Shown: in pieces, positions 1 through 8,918 of the stretch
How positions within the stretch are numbered: position 1 is the first letter of the stretch
Layout of the letters: the number at the start of each line of letters is the position of its first letter
From: Marmoricola sp.
Lineage (GTDB): Bacteria > Actinomycetota > Actinomycetes > Propionibacteriales > Nocardioidaceae
Reading direction: 5' to 3'
DNA length: 45,920 nucleotides
NCBI GenBank assembly: GCA_025965315.1
Contig: JAOPXD010000177.1
Span: forward strand, 1-45,920
Notes under the pieces: model-generated
Database searches by the model: none
Seen by the model: the letters and a program-made list of their open reading frames with translations, nothing else
Told to the model about the DNA's origin: nothing
Translations under genes and position numbers: made by a program

Positions 1-561
1 ATCCCGAAGATGGGCACCAACATCCTGGCGTCCAGCCAGGTCTTCCTCGACGACGTGCGGGTGCCGGCCCACCGGGTGCTCGGCGAGGTCGACGAGGGCT
101 TCCGGGTGCTGTGGGACGTGCTGAACCCCGAGCGAGTCCTGGCCGCCGCCGGCGGCGTGGGCGGGGCCGACGCCGCGCTGAAGGTGGCCGCCGACTACGC
201 CCGCGAGCGCGTGGTCTTCGGCCGCCCCATCGGGTCGAACCAGTCGATCCAGTTCCCGCTGGCCCAGATCAAGGCCAAGACCGAGCTCGCCCGGCTGATG
301 ACCTACAAGGCGGCCTGGCTCTTCGACAACGGCCTGATGTGCGGCAACGAGGCCAATGTCGCCAAGCTCACCGGTGCCCAGGTCGCGTGGGAGGCCGCCG
401 ACCAGGCCTTCCAGACCCTCGGCGGGATGGCGTACTCGAAGGAGTACCCGATCGAACGGATGTTCCGCGACGCCCGGATCGGCAAGAACATCCCGGTCTC
501 CGAGCAGCTGGTCCTTGCGCACATCGGTACGTCGATGCTCGGCTTGCCCAAGAGCTACTGA
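1..561 (+). CDS. Acyl-CoA dehydrogenase, C-terminal part (5' end outside window)
   Basis: The reading frame is open from base 1, so this is the 3' part of a longer gene; about 186 residues are visible. It belongs to the FAD-dependent acyl-CoA dehydrogenases, which introduce the alpha-beta double bond in acyl-CoA thioesters. Visible family features are the ARERVVFGRPIG segment of the C-terminal helical domain, the FQTLGGMAYSKEYPIERMFRD segment and the final RIGKNIPVSEQ stretch, whose Glu lies where many family members carry the catalytic base. An acyl-CoA synthetase gene follows 74 nt downstream on the same strand, which suggests a fatty-acid or related acid catabolic operon. The exact substrate cannot be told. 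Confidence 0.88.
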   Translation: MPKMGTNILASSQVFLDDVRVPAHRVLGEVDEGFRVLWDVLNPERVLAAAGGVGGADAALKVAADYARERVVFGRPIGSNQSIQFPLAQIKAKTELARLMTYKAAWLFDNGLMCGNEANVAKLTGAQVAWEAADQAFQTLGGMAYSKEYPIERMFRDARIGKNIPVSEQLVLAHIGTSMLGLPKSY

Positions 562-572
562 TCCAGCCCGTT

Positions 573-608
573 CGTCTCACCAGGTTTCGAGACGGTTGCT
601 GCGCAACC
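573..608 (+). other. Two abutting short hairpins between acyl-CoA dehydrogenase and fadD
   Basis: CGTCTC (573-578) pairs with GAGACG (589-594), and GGTTGC (594-599) pairs with GCAACC (603-608) around a 3-nt loop. The two stems share base 594. There is no T-tract, so this looks more like a processing or stabilising structure, or a small palindromic interspersed repeat, than a terminator. No second copy was found in the window. Confidence 0.4.
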
Positions 609-635
609 TCCTCAACCACCGAAGTAGGAGAACCC

Positions 636-2486
636 ATGACCGACGTCCTCGCCGAACGCGCCGAGATCGACTCCGAGATCGCGGGGCGCACCATTGCCAG
701 CGCGTTCGCCGAGACCACGCTCGCGCAGGGTGACAACCCGGCGTACTCGGACAAGATCGGGATCGAGGCCGGCAGCACGGACTGGCGTACGACGACCTGG
801 AACGAGCTCCGGGCAAACGGTCTCACCCTGGCCGCTGCGCTGGTCGACCTCGGCGTCCAGCCCGGCGACCGGGTCGCGATCATGGCGACCAACCGGACCG
901 AGCACGTCCTCGCCGACATCGCCGCGATGCACGCCGGTGCGATCGCGGTGTCGATCTACAACACCCTCTCCCCCACCCAGGTCTCCTACGTCGCCGGGCA
1001 CTCGGCACCGTCGGTGGTCTTCCTGGAGAACGCCGACCACGTGGCCCGCTGGCAGCAGGCGCTGACCGAGATCAAGCCGCTTGCCGTCGTGGTGATGGAC
1101 GAGGACACGCACGTCGACGACGCACTCACCTGGACCGAGTTCGTCGAGCGCGGCCGAGCAGCGCAGTCGCGCCTGGCCGCCGAGGTGGAGCAGCGCTGGC
1201 AGGCGATCAGGCCCGAGGACCCGATCACGTTCGTCTACACCTCGGGCACGACCGGCAACCCGAAGGCCGTGGTGCTGACCCACCGCAACATCATGTTCGA
1301 GGTTGCCAGCACCGACAGGACCACCAAGACCCCCGGCGAGCACATCGCGCTGTCCTACCTCCCGTACGCGCACGTCGCGGAGCGGATGCTCGGCATCTAC
1401 CTGCCACAGATCAACGGGGCCCACCTCTACCTGATCGCCGACCCGAAGCTGCTGGTCGCCGCCCTGGGCCAGGTCCGCCCGACGCGTTTCTTCGGCGTTC
1501 CACGGGTCTGGGAGAAGATCCAGACCGGCATCAACGGCCTGCTCGCGATGGAGACCGACGAGGCCAAGAAGGAGGCGGTCGCCACCGCGATGGCCACCGG
1601 CCTGGAGTACGTCACCTCGCTGGAGTACGGCAACACCACCAGCCCCGAGCTGCAGGCGCGGTTCGACGCCATGGATGCCGCCGTCCTGACGCCGATGAAG
1701 GCGATGCTCGGCCTCGACCGGGTCGACTGGGCGGGGAGCGCCTCGGCCCCGATGCCGCTGGAGACCGCCAAGTTCTTCGCGGGGCTCGGCTTCTCGATCT
1801 ACGACATCTACGGGATGAGCGAGACCAGTGGCGCCGTGACGGCCTGCGGACCCGGCTCGTTCCGGCTCGGCACCGTCGGTCGGGCCCAGCCCGGCATCGA
1901 GGTCCGGCTGGCCGAGGACGGCGAGGTGCTGGCGCGCGGCCCGGTCGCGATCGAGAGCTACTTCGAGAACCCGGAAGCGACCGCCGAGCTCCTCGACGCC
2001 GAGGGCTGGGTGCACACCGGCGATATCGGCACCCTCGACGCGGACGGCTTCCTGAAGATCGTGGACCGCAAGAAGGAGCTGATCATCACCTCGCAGGGCA
2101 AGAACATCTCGCCCTCGAACATCGAGAACTACCTCAAGGAGAGCCCGCTGGTCGGGCACGCGCTCGCCTACGGCGAGGGCAAGCCGTACGTCGTCGCGAT
2201 CCTCACGCTGGACCCGGACGTGGCGCCGATCATCGCCGGCAAGCTCGGGATCGACGAAGCCTCCCTCGCTGAGCTCGCGCAGAACCCCGCCATCCTCGGC
2301 ATCGTCGCGCAGGCGGTCGAGAAGGCCAACGAGCGGCTCTCCCGGCCCGAGCAGGTCAAGAAGTGGACGCTGCTGCCGGTCGAGTGGTCGGCCGAGTCCG
2401 CCGAGCTCACCCCGACCCTGAAGCTCAAGCGACGCGTGGTGCACAGCAACTACGCCGCCGAGATCGACGCCCTGTACGCCGGCTGA
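636..2486 (+). CDS. fadD: Long-chain fatty-acid--CoA ligase (FadD, AMP-forming)
   Basis: This 616-residue ANL-superfamily enzyme should activate fatty acids with ATP to acyl-AMP and then acyl-CoA in the cytoplasm. The P-loop motif YTSGTTGNPK lies near residue 201, the IYGMSETSG adenylate-binding motif near 391, GWVHTGDIG near 456 and the hinge DRKKELI near 476; all look intact. Length and motif spacing match bacterial long-chain ligases of the FadD15 type. The ATG at 636 is supported by GTAGGAG at 624-630, 5 nt upstream. It follows an acyl-CoA dehydrogenase and precedes a DUF2236 gene by 7 nt, so the three are probably co-transcribed. Chain-length preference is not readable from sequence. Confidence 0.93.
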   Translation: MTDVLAERAEIDSEIAGRTIASAFAETTLAQGDNPAYSDKIGIEAGSTDWRTTTWNELRANGLTLAAALVDLGVQPGDRVAIMATNRTEHVLADIAAMHAGAIAVSIYNTLSPTQVSYVAGHSAPSVVFLENADHVARWQQALTEIKPLAVVVMDEDTHVDDALTWTEFVERGRAAQSRLAAEVEQRWQAIRPEDPITFVYTSGTTGNPKAVVLTHRNIMFEVASTDRTTKTPGEHIALSYLPYAHVAERMLGIYLPQINGAHLYLIADPKLLVAALGQVRPTRFFGVPRVWEKIQTGINGLLAMETDEAKKEAVATAMATGLEYVTSLEYGNTTSPELQARFDAMDAAVLTPMKAMLGLDRVDWAGSASAPMPLETAKFFAGLGFSIYDIYGMSETSGAVTACGPGSFRLGTVGRAQPGIEVRLAEDGEVLARGPVAIESYFENPEATAELLDAEGWVHTGDIGTLDADGFLKIVDRKKELIITSQGKNISPSNIENYLKESPLVGHALAYGEGKPYVVAILTLDPDVAPIIAGKLGIDEASLAELAQNPAILGIVAQAVEKANERLSRPEQVKKWTLLPVEWSAESAELTPTLKLKRRVVHSNYAAEIDALYAG

Positions 2487-2493
2487 CGTCTCG

Positions 2494-3327
2494 ATGGTCG
2501 AGCAAGACGGTGGTCGGGACCGGTTCGACATCGGCGACCACATGGCCGGCTCCGCCGGGATGCTGGGCGCCGCCGCCAACGCGATCATGCAGCTCGGCAA
2601 CCCCGGCGTCGGGTACGGGGTCGTGGAGAGCACCGTCGACAGCGGCAACGTGATGCTGCACCCGTGGAAGCGGCTGCGCACCACGATCAGCTACCTGGTC
2701 GTCGCGCTGTTCGGCACCGAGGCCGACCGGACGGCGTACCGGCAGGCCGTGAACCGCTCGCACGTCCCGGTGCACTCGGGGCCCGACAGCCCGGTCTCCT
2801 ACAACGCGTTCGACCCGGTCCTCCAGCTCTGGGTCGCTGCCTGTTTGTACGTCGGGTTCCGCGACGCCCGGACGCTCTTCCTCGGACCGCTCGAGGACGC
2901 CGACGCCGACGCGCTCTACGAGTACTGCCACCGGCTCGGTACCTCGTTGCAGGTCCCCCGCGAGGCCTGGCCCGCCGATCGCGCCGCCTTCGAGGAGTAC
3001 TGGCTGGCCGGACTCGCGAACGTCTCCTACGACCCACCCGTGCGCGAGCACCTGATGGGTGTGGTGAGCCTGCGGATGCTGCCGCGTCCGCTGCAGTGGG
3101 GCAACGCCTCGGTGAACCGGTTCTTCACGATCGGGATGCTGCCGCCGGAGGTCCGGACGGCGATGCAGCTTCCGTGGGGCACGACGGACCAGTACCGGTT
3201 CGACCGCGCCGTCGCGGTCCTGCGGCTCGTGACCCGGCTGACGCCCCGGTGGGCCCGCAACCTGCCGATCCGGGTCCAGCTCGCCGACGTACGGCTCCGG
3301 ATCCGGCGCGGTTGGAAGCTGGTCTGA
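2494..3327 (+). CDS. DUF2236 / MpaB-type oxygenase family protein
   Basis: This 277-residue mostly helical protein resembles the DUF2236 family, which includes MpaB and is related to the haem b latex-clearing proteins. An early Arg-rich helix with a Thr pair (WKRLRTT, residues 58-64) and His90 in the NRSHVPVHS segment are candidate haem-pocket residues by analogy with Lcp; this alignment was made by eye. No signal peptide is evident. The start codon lies 7 nt after the fadD stop with no clear Shine-Dalgarno site, so translational coupling is likely; an in-frame ATG at 2542 is an alternative. Known members act on terpenoid or polyisoprenoid chains, but the substrate here is unknown. Confidence 0.72.
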   Translation: MVEQDGGRDRFDIGDHMAGSAGMLGAAANAIMQLGNPGVGYGVVESTVDSGNVMLHPWKRLRTTISYLVVALFGTEADRTAYRQAVNRSHVPVHSGPDSPVSYNAFDPVLQLWVAACLYVGFRDARTLFLGPLEDADADALYEYCHRLGTSLQVPREAWPADRAAFEEYWLAGLANVSYDPPVREHLMGVVSLRMLPRPLQWGNASVNRFFTIGMLPPEVRTAMQLPWGTTDQYRFDRAVAVLRLVTRLTPRWARNLPIRVQLADVRLRIRRGWKLV

Positions 3328-3331
3328 CCGC

Positions 3332-4297
3332 TTACCGCGCGACCGGAAGATCCGGCTGCCGCCGGCGCGCAGCGACCGCGATCTCCGGGAAGTCCGTGAT
3401 CAGGCCGTCGATGCCGGCGGCGAACAGCAGCGCTGCCTCGCCGGCAGCATCACCGTGGGCGTGCGGGACCTCACCGATCCGCAGGTTCGTCGGCAGGTGC
3501 TGGTTCTCGGCCCGGTGCGTCCACACCAGGACGTCGAGATCGCGCTTGTGCGCCTTCTCGACCAGCAACGAGGACGCCCCGACAGCACCGTCGGCGTCCC
3601 GCGGCAGCACCGCCTTGCGCCGTACGCCGACCGCACCGGCGTACTCGGTGGCCCGGGTCAGGTCCTTCGACGACGGCGTCTCGTCGAAGAGCCGGACCGA
3701 ACGGGTAGCCCCGAGATCGACCAGTGCTTCGCGGTCGAAGCTGAGCCAGGTCAGGTCCTGGCGCGCCAGCAGGCCCTGCTGGTCAGCCACGAGCTCGGGG
3801 AGCCACAGCCCCTGGTCGCGCAGGTGCGCCGGCGACTTGAGCTCGACGTGGACCCCGAGCCGCGAACCGATCCGCGCGGTCTCTCGGTCACGGAGGTCGA
3901 TGACCTCGGCCAGCGTCGGGATGCCCCACCGCCCGTCGTACGACGCACTCCCGGCGCGCTTGCGCGGCCAGCGCTCCTTGATCGTGAGCTCCCGGAGATC
4001 CTCGAAGGTGAAGTCGTGCACGAACCAGCCGGTCTCCAGGACCCCGTCGACCTCGAGGGTCCGGCGGAGGTGCTCGAACTCGGGGTTCGTTGCGACGTCG
4101 GTCGTCCTGGACAGCTCCATGTCGTGCCGGCACACCAGGACACCGTCCTTGGTGGCGAGCACGTCGGTCTCGACGGAGTCGGCGCCGAGCCGGAAGGCGA
4201 GCTCGTAGGCAGCCAGGGTGTGCTCGGGCCGGTGACCGCTGGCGCCGCGGTGGGCGATCACCCGGGGCTGGCCGGTGCCGAAGGAACGGGAAGCCAT
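3332..4297 (-). CDS. Glycerophosphodiester phosphodiesterase (GDPD family)
   Basis: This 321-residue protein should hydrolyse glycerophosphodiesters to glycerol-3-phosphate and an alcohol. The family signature is clear: HRGASG at residues 16-21, the metal-binding Glu43 and Asp45 in SVETDV, and His58 in CRHD. A later VHVELKSP segment supplies the usual Glu/Lys pair. No signal peptide is seen, so it is probably cytoplasmic (UgpQ-like). It converges on the DUF2236 gene with only 4 nt between stop codons. A CACGCT box lies 6 nt before the ATG, a weak hint of a leaderless start. Divergent from the YbaK-like gene. Confidence 0.9.
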   Translation of the reverse strand: MASRSFGTGQPRVIAHRGASGHRPEHTLAAYELAFRLGADSVETDVLATKDGVLVCRHDMELSRTTDVATNPEFEHLRRTLEVDGVLETGWFVHDFTFEDLRELTIKERWPRKRAGSASYDGRWGIPTLAEVIDLRDRETARIGSRLGVHVELKSPAHLRDQGLWLPELVADQQGLLARQDLTWLSFDREALVDLGATRSVRLFDETPSSKDLTRATEYAGAVGVRRKAVLPRDADGAVGASSLLVEKAHKRDLDVLVWTHRAENQHLPTNLRIGEVPHAHGDAAGEAALLFAAGIDGLITDFPEIAVAARRRQPDLPVAR

Positions 4298-4355
4298 GCG
4301 CCCAGCGTGGTCGTAGCGGGTGGACTGCGGGTGTCGGGCAACCCAACCCGCCGTT

Positions 4356-4361
4356 TACGGT
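4356..4361 (+). promoter_or_regulatory. Candidate -10 box for a leaderless YbaK-like gene
   Basis: TACGGT fits the actinobacterial TANNNT -10 pattern and ends 7 nt before the ATG at 4369, which would put the transcription start at or next to the start codon. No convincing -35 box or Shine-Dalgarno site is visible. Confidence 0.45.
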
Positions 4362-4368
4362 GCATGGC

Positions 4369-4917
4369 ATGTCCTCCGCCACCCACACCCTCGGCCAGCT
4401 GACCACCGTCCCTGTTCTGGACCGTCTCGACCTCGTCGCGGCCGCGGTCGCAACGCTGCTGCGCGGCTGGGAGTTCGCCGCGGAGGTGGGCGTGGTCCCG
4501 ATCGATGCCTCGCACTCGGAGACCGCAGCGACCGTCGACGTGTACGGCGTCCCGCTCGATGCCGGCGCGAACTGCGTGGTCATCGCCGGCAAGCGCGAGG
4601 GGGTCGAGCGGATCGCGGCGTGCGTCGTCCGCGGGGACACCCGGGCCGACGTCAACAACCGGGTCAAGCGCCTGCTCGACGTGCGCAAGTGCTCGTTCCT
4701 CGACCACGACCGTGCCGTGACCGAGACCGGGATGGAGCACGGCGGCATCACCCCGATCGGCGTCCCGGAGGGGTGGCGGTTGCTCGTCGACAGCCGCGTG
4801 GTCGAGACCGACCTGGTGCTGATCGGCTCGGGCATCCGCGGATCGAAGCTGATCCTGCCGGGCAGGGTGCTCGGCGAGCTGCCGGGGGCCGAGGTCGTGA
4901 CGGACCTGGCGCATTAA
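4369..4917 (+). CDS. YbaK/EbsC-like (aminoacyl-tRNA deacylase-type) protein
   Basis: This 182-residue protein resembles the YbaK/ProX domain, whose known members hydrolyse mischarged aminoacyl-tRNAs such as Cys-tRNA(Pro). Typical features are the mid-protein DASHSETAAT segment, the core strand NCVVIAGKREG, a conserved-type Lys in NNRVKRLLDVRKCSF and the Gly-rich GMEHGGITPIGVP loop, which resembles the family's T.x.GGI.P.G motif. The ATG at 4369 was chosen for length and for the -10 box placed 7 nt upstream; a GTG at 4360 is an in-frame alternative. It stands alone between divergent and downstream genes. Catalytic activity is inferred from family resemblance only. Confidence 0.78.
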   Translation: MSSATHTLGQLTTVPVLDRLDLVAAAVATLLRGWEFAAEVGVVPIDASHSETAATVDVYGVPLDAGANCVVIAGKREGVERIAACVVRGDTRADVNNRVKRLLDVRKCSFLDHDRAVTETGMEHGGITPIGVPEGWRLLVDSRVVETDLVLIGSGIRGSKLILPGRVLGELPGAEVVTDLAH

Positions 4918-4920
4918 CCG

Positions 4921-4950
4921 TTCGACGTGAGACACCCGGTTTCGTAACGT
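4921..4950 (+). promoter_or_regulatory. Candidate promoter of the ABC exporter pair
   Basis: TTCGAC (4921-4926) and TAACGT (4945-4950) are separated by 18 nt. The -10 box ends 4 nt before ATG 4955 and 7 nt before the in-frame GTG 4958, so a leaderless transcript starting at GTG 4958 is possible. Confidence 0.45.
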
Positions 4951-4954
4951 AGGG

Positions 4955-6697
4955 ATGGTGCGCAGGCTCCCTCTCGACGAACCCGGTGTGGCGGACGCGC
5001 GTACCCCGTGGCGCTTCCTGGGTTGGATGCTGCGCGGCCAGTGGCAGACCATCGCTGCCGGGATGTTCTTCGGCGTCGTCTGGATGACCTGCTCGGCCGT
5101 GGTCCCGGCGATCATCGGCAAGGCCATCGACACCGGCATCACCGGTCGCAGCACCAGCGAGCTGTGGAAATGGGCCGGGATCCTGTTCGCGGTCGGCATC
5201 CTGCAGTCGACGACCGGGATCATGCGGCACCGGTTCGCGGTGACGAACTGGCTGACAGCGGCCTACCGCGTCGTGCAGCTGGTCAGCCGGCAGGCCACCC
5301 ACCTCGGGGCCACCCTGGCCAAGCGGGTCGCCACCGGCGAGGTGGTCGCGATCGGCACCAACGACCTCTCCCACATCGGCAACGCGATGGACGTGCTCGC
5401 CCGGGCGATGGGCGCCCTGGTCTCGTTCATCGTGGTCGCGGTGATCCTGCTCCAGACCTCGACCACGCTGGGGCTGGCGGTGCTGCTCGGCGTACCGGTG
5501 CTGCTGCTCCTGCTCGGCCCGATCCTCAGCCCGCTCCAGGACCGCAACCTCAAGCAGCGCGACATGATGGGTGGTCTCGCGAACATCTCCACCGACATCG
5601 TCAGCGGCCTGCGGGTGCTGCGCGGGATCGGCGGCGAGCGGGTGTTCAGCGAGCGCTACCGGGTCGAGTCGCAGCGCGTGCGCCAGGCCGGCGTCGAGGT
5701 CGCGAAGCTGCAGTCGGTCCTCGACGCGCTGCAGGTCTTCCTGCCCGGTGTCTTCGTGGTCGTCGTGGTCTGGCTCGGCGCCCGGTTCGCCGTCCAGGAC
5801 AAGATCACCCCGGGCGAGCTGGTGGCGTTCTACGGGTACGCCGCGTTCCTGGTGCTCCCGCTGCGGACGGCGACCGAGGCCGCGAACAAGTGGATCCGGG
5901 CGTACGTCGCCGCACGTCGGATCGTCAAGGTGCTCGCGCTCGAGCCGGAGATCGACGACGCCGCCGGCGCCTCGGCGATCACCGCGCCGCCCCTCGACAG
6001 CGAGCTGATCGACCTGACCAGCACCCTGGTCGTCGAGCCCGGACGGTTGACCGCGCTCGTCTCCGAGCCGCCCGCCGACGCGGCTCTCGTCGTCGACCGG
6101 CTCGGCCGGTTCATCGAGGGCGACGTGCTCTGGGGAGGCGTGCGGCTCTCGATGCTGCCCCGCGCCCTGGTCCGCGAGCGCATCGTCGTCTCGGACACCA
6201 ACGCGCTGCTGTTCGCCGGCCATCTGGGCGACCAGCTCGCCGGGGTCCGTCGCGGTACCGCCGACATCGCCGACGTCCTCAGCCGCGCCCTGCACGCGGC
6301 TGCTGCGGCTGACGTGCTCAACGCTCTCCCCGAAGGGCTGGACAGCGAGGTGGCCGAGAAGGGCCGTTCGTTCTCCGGCGGCCAACGCCAGCGGCTGGTC
6401 CTGGCCAGGGCGCTCGCGCTCGAGCCCGAGGTGCTGCTGCTCGTCGAGCCGACCTCGGCGGTCGACGCGCACACCGAGGCACGGATCGCGGACCGGCTGG
6501 TCGAGATGCGGCGCGGCCGGACCACGGTGATCACGACCTCGAGCCCGTTGATGCTCGCTTGCGCGGACGTGGTCGCCTTCCTGGACGACGGCGTCGTCCG
6601 GGCCGTCGGGACGCACGCGGACCTGCTGGCCCACTGCCCGGCGTACAGGGCCGTGGTGACGCGTGCCGAGGTCGAGGACGCGGGGGTGGCGCGATGA
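4955..6697 (+). CDS. ABC exporter half-transporter with degenerate ATP site
   Basis: This 580-residue protein has a six-helix type-1 exporter membrane domain (about residues 15-320) followed by a nucleotide-binding domain. The ABC signature SFSGGQRQR near residue 473 is intact. The Walker A loop is not: where GxxGxGKST is expected the protein reads SEPPADAALVV (about 369-379). The Walker B Asp is Val (LLVEPTS, near 496), although the following Glu remains, and the switch His is Ser (TTSSPLM, near 529). It therefore cannot bind and hydrolyse ATP normally in its own Walker site, as in asymmetric heterodimeric exporters. The next gene starts within its stop codon (ATGA, 6694-6697), fitting a heterodimer. 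Exported substrate unknown. Confidence 0.88.
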   Translation: MVRRLPLDEPGVADARTPWRFLGWMLRGQWQTIAAGMFFGVVWMTCSAVVPAIIGKAIDTGITGRSTSELWKWAGILFAVGILQSTTGIMRHRFAVTNWLTAAYRVVQLVSRQATHLGATLAKRVATGEVVAIGTNDLSHIGNAMDVLARAMGALVSFIVVAVILLQTSTTLGLAVLLGVPVLLLLLGPILSPLQDRNLKQRDMMGGLANISTDIVSGLRVLRGIGGERVFSERYRVESQRVRQAGVEVAKLQSVLDALQVFLPGVFVVVVVWLGARFAVQDKITPGELVAFYGYAAFLVLPLRTATEAANKWIRAYVAARRIVKVLALEPEIDDAAGASAITAPPLDSELIDLTSTLVVEPGRLTALVSEPPADAALVVDRLGRFIEGDVLWGGVRLSMLPRALVRERIVVSDTNALLFAGHLGDQLAGVRRGTADIADVLSRALHAAAAADVLNALPEGLDSEVAEKGRSFSGGQRQRLVLARALALEPEVLLLVEPTSAVDAHTEARIADRLVEMRRGRTTVITTSSPLMLACADVVAFLDDGVVRAVGTHADLLAHCPAYRAVVTRAEVEDAGVAR

Positions 6698-8446
6698 GTG
6701 ACAGTCGCAACCAAGCACTGCCGGTCGCCGACCAGCCCGCCGTACGCCGGTACCTGCGCGACCTGTTCCGCCGGCACCCGCGCCCGGTCCTGTTCGCCCT
6801 GGGCCTGCACGTGCTCGCGGCCGTCGCCGGGCTCGCTGCTCCCCGCCTCCTGGGTGGGCTCGTCCAGGCTGTTCACGACGGAACCACCACCGGCCACGTC
6901 GACCGGGTGGCGATCGTGCTCGCCGGGTTCCTGCTCGCCCAGACCGTGCTGACCCGGTTCGCCCGGCTCCGCTCGCAGGTCTTCGGCGAGCTGGTCCTGG
7001 CCGAGCTCCGTGAGGACTTCGTCGACAACGCCCTCGACCTGCCGATCGGCGTCGTGGAGAACGCCGGCAGCGGCGACCTGCTGACCAGGACGTCCCGGGA
7101 CGTCGAGCAGCTCGGGTACTCGGTGCGCTGGGCGATCCCGGAGTGGGTGATCGCCGTGGTCACCGCGGTCACGACCTTGCTCGCCGCCGTCCTCGTCGGC
7201 TGGTGGGTGCTGCTGCCGTGCCTGCTCGGGGTGCCGCCGCTGGTGGTCGCGCTGCGCTGGTACCTGGCACGCGCGAAGGACGGGTACCTCTGGGAGGGCC
7301 GGACCTACTCGACGATCAACTCCTCGCTCACCGAGACGGTCGAAGGGGCCAGGACCGTGGAGGCCCTCGGCCTGCAGCAGCTGCGGATCGACCGGGTCGA
7401 CGCCGACATCGCCGAGTCCTACCGTGCCGAGAAGTACACGCTCTCGCTGCGCACCCGGTTCTTCCCCAGCGTCGAGACCGCCTACCTGATCCCGACGGTT
7501 GCGACGCTGCTGCTCGGCGGCTGGATGTACCTGCACGGGCATGCCAGCCTCGGCGACGTCACCGCCGCGACGCTGTACGTGCAGGCGCTGATCGACCCGG
7601 TCGACCGGGTGATCTCGATCCTCGACGAGCTGCAGGTCGGTGGCGCGTCGCTGGCCCGGCTGCTCGGGGTGGCCCAGGTTCCCGAGGACCGCGTCGCCAC
7701 CGGCCGGGTCCCGGTCGACGAGAAGATCGACGCGACCCGACGTCCGGTTCAGCTACGTCGAGGGTCGCGACGTCCTGCACGGCGTGGACCTGTCGATCGG
7801 GATCGGCGAGCGGATCGCGATGGTCGGACCGTCAGGGGCAGGCAAGTCGACCCTGGGTCGGCTGCTCGCCGGCATCCATCCGCCGCGCACCGGGTCGGTC
7901 ACCGTCGGCACCGTCGGCCTGACCGAGCTCCCGCTCGGTGACCTGCGCGGGCACGTCGCCCTGGTCACCCAGGAGCACCACATGTTCGTGGGATCGCTGC
8001 GCGACAACCTCGCCCTGGCACTGGACGCGCACGGCACCGACGAGCAGCTGTACGACGCCCTGGTCTCGGTGGACGCCGCTGACTGGGTGCGAGCGCTCCC
8101 GGACGGCCTGATGACCCTGGTCGGCTCGGGAGGCATCGAGCTGTCGCCCGCCCGGGCCCAGCAGATCGCGCTCGCCCGGCTGGTGCTCGCGGACCCGCAC
8201 ACCCTGGTCCTCGACGAGGCCACCTCGCTGATCGACCCGCGCGCGGCCCGGCACCTCGAGCGGTCACTGGCAGCTGTCCTGGAGGGCCGCACCGTGATCG
8301 CGATCGCGCACCGGTTGTTCTCGGCGCACGACGCCGACCGGGTCGCGGTCGTCGAGGACGGCAGGATCACCGAGTTCGGCTCCCACCAGGAGCTCGTCGA
8401 CGCCGGCGGCTCCTACGCCGACCTCTGGGCCTCCTGGCACTCCTGA
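6694..8446 (+). pseudogene. Partner ABC exporter half-transporter, split by a one-base frameshift
   Basis: The first part (ATG 6694 to about 7738) encodes a complete exporter membrane domain in one frame, ending VPVDEKIDA. From about 7739 to 8446 the next frame encodes the start of the nucleotide-binding domain, DVRFSYVEGRDVLHGVDL, through to the C-terminus. Removing one C of the CCC at 7736-7738 joins them as DATDVRFSY. The ATPase half has an intact Walker A (GPSGAGKST, 7826-7852), Walker B (VLDEATS) and switch His (IAHRL), but its signature reads LSPARAQ instead of LSGGQ. This complements the defects in the upstream gene. It may be a real mutation, an assembly error or, less likely, recoding. 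Confidence 0.78.
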
Positions 8447-8452
8447 GGTTCT

Positions 8453-8482
8453 CTGGACGCTGCGCCGATCCCGGGTTAGCGT
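8453..8482 (+). promoter_or_regulatory. Candidate promoter for a leaderless small gene
   Basis: CTGGAC (8453-8458) and TAGCGT (8477-8482) are 18 nt apart. The -10 box ends 6 nt before GTG 8489, and there is no Shine-Dalgarno site. Confidence 0.45.
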
Positions 8483-8488
8483 GCCCGC

Positions 8489-8878
8489 GTGAGACGCGCC
8501 CCTCATGAGAACGTCGCGACCGTGCTGGTCGCGCCGCGAGCGCTGCCCGACCTCGAGCTCGCGCTGATGGCGCTGGACATGCGGGCCTGGCCGGTCAGGA
8601 CCGCGCCGATCTGCGAGGACGGGCCGCGCCAGGAGTTCCAGATCAGGCGTCGGCTGGTCGAGAGCCATCACGGGGACTGGGACGTCGCGGCCGACTGGAC
8701 CCCGGTCTGGATCGGCTTCGGGCCGACGTGGATCACCGGCGAGGAGCCGCTGCCCTGGGCGGCCCACGAGGCGCTGTGGCGGTTGCTGGCGTCGTACGGC
8801 GAGCACGTCCGGTTCCAGAAGCGGCTCAGCGGGATCAGCCCGATGCCGCTGCCCCGCGACGTCACCACGCAGGCCTGA
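8489..8878 (+). CDS. Hypothetical protein, 129 residues
   Basis: No family was recognised. The protein is soluble-looking and rich in Trp and Pro in its second half (DWDVAADWTPVWIGFGPTW). It has no signal peptide, membrane segment or metal-binding cluster that can be seen. The GTG start at 8489 is supported mainly by the TAGCGT box 6 nt upstream and by GC-rich third positions throughout the frame. It lies between the ABC exporter pair and the F420-dependent oxidoreductase on the same strand, but it has its own candidate promoter, so it need not belong to either unit. Confidence 0.7.
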   Translation: MRRAPHENVATVLVAPRALPDLELALMALDMRAWPVRTAPICEDGPRQEFQIRRRLVESHHGDWDVAADWTPVWIGFGPTWITGEEPLPWAAHEALWRLLASYGEHVRFQKRLSGISPMPLPRDVTTQA

Positions 8879-8918
8879 GGCGCGGTCCAGGTCACACCGC
8901 CCGGAGGTGGCGCCATGA

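Noticed and set aside
111..635. Open frame upstream of fadD that would extend it by about 175 residues at the N-terminus
   Set aside because: It runs over the acyl-CoA dehydrogenase in another frame and is Arg/Pro-rich; the ATG at 636 has a good Shine-Dalgarno site.
612..2684. Long antisense open frame opposite fadD
   Set aside because: High-GC shadow frame with no family features; the sense strand encodes intact FadD motifs.
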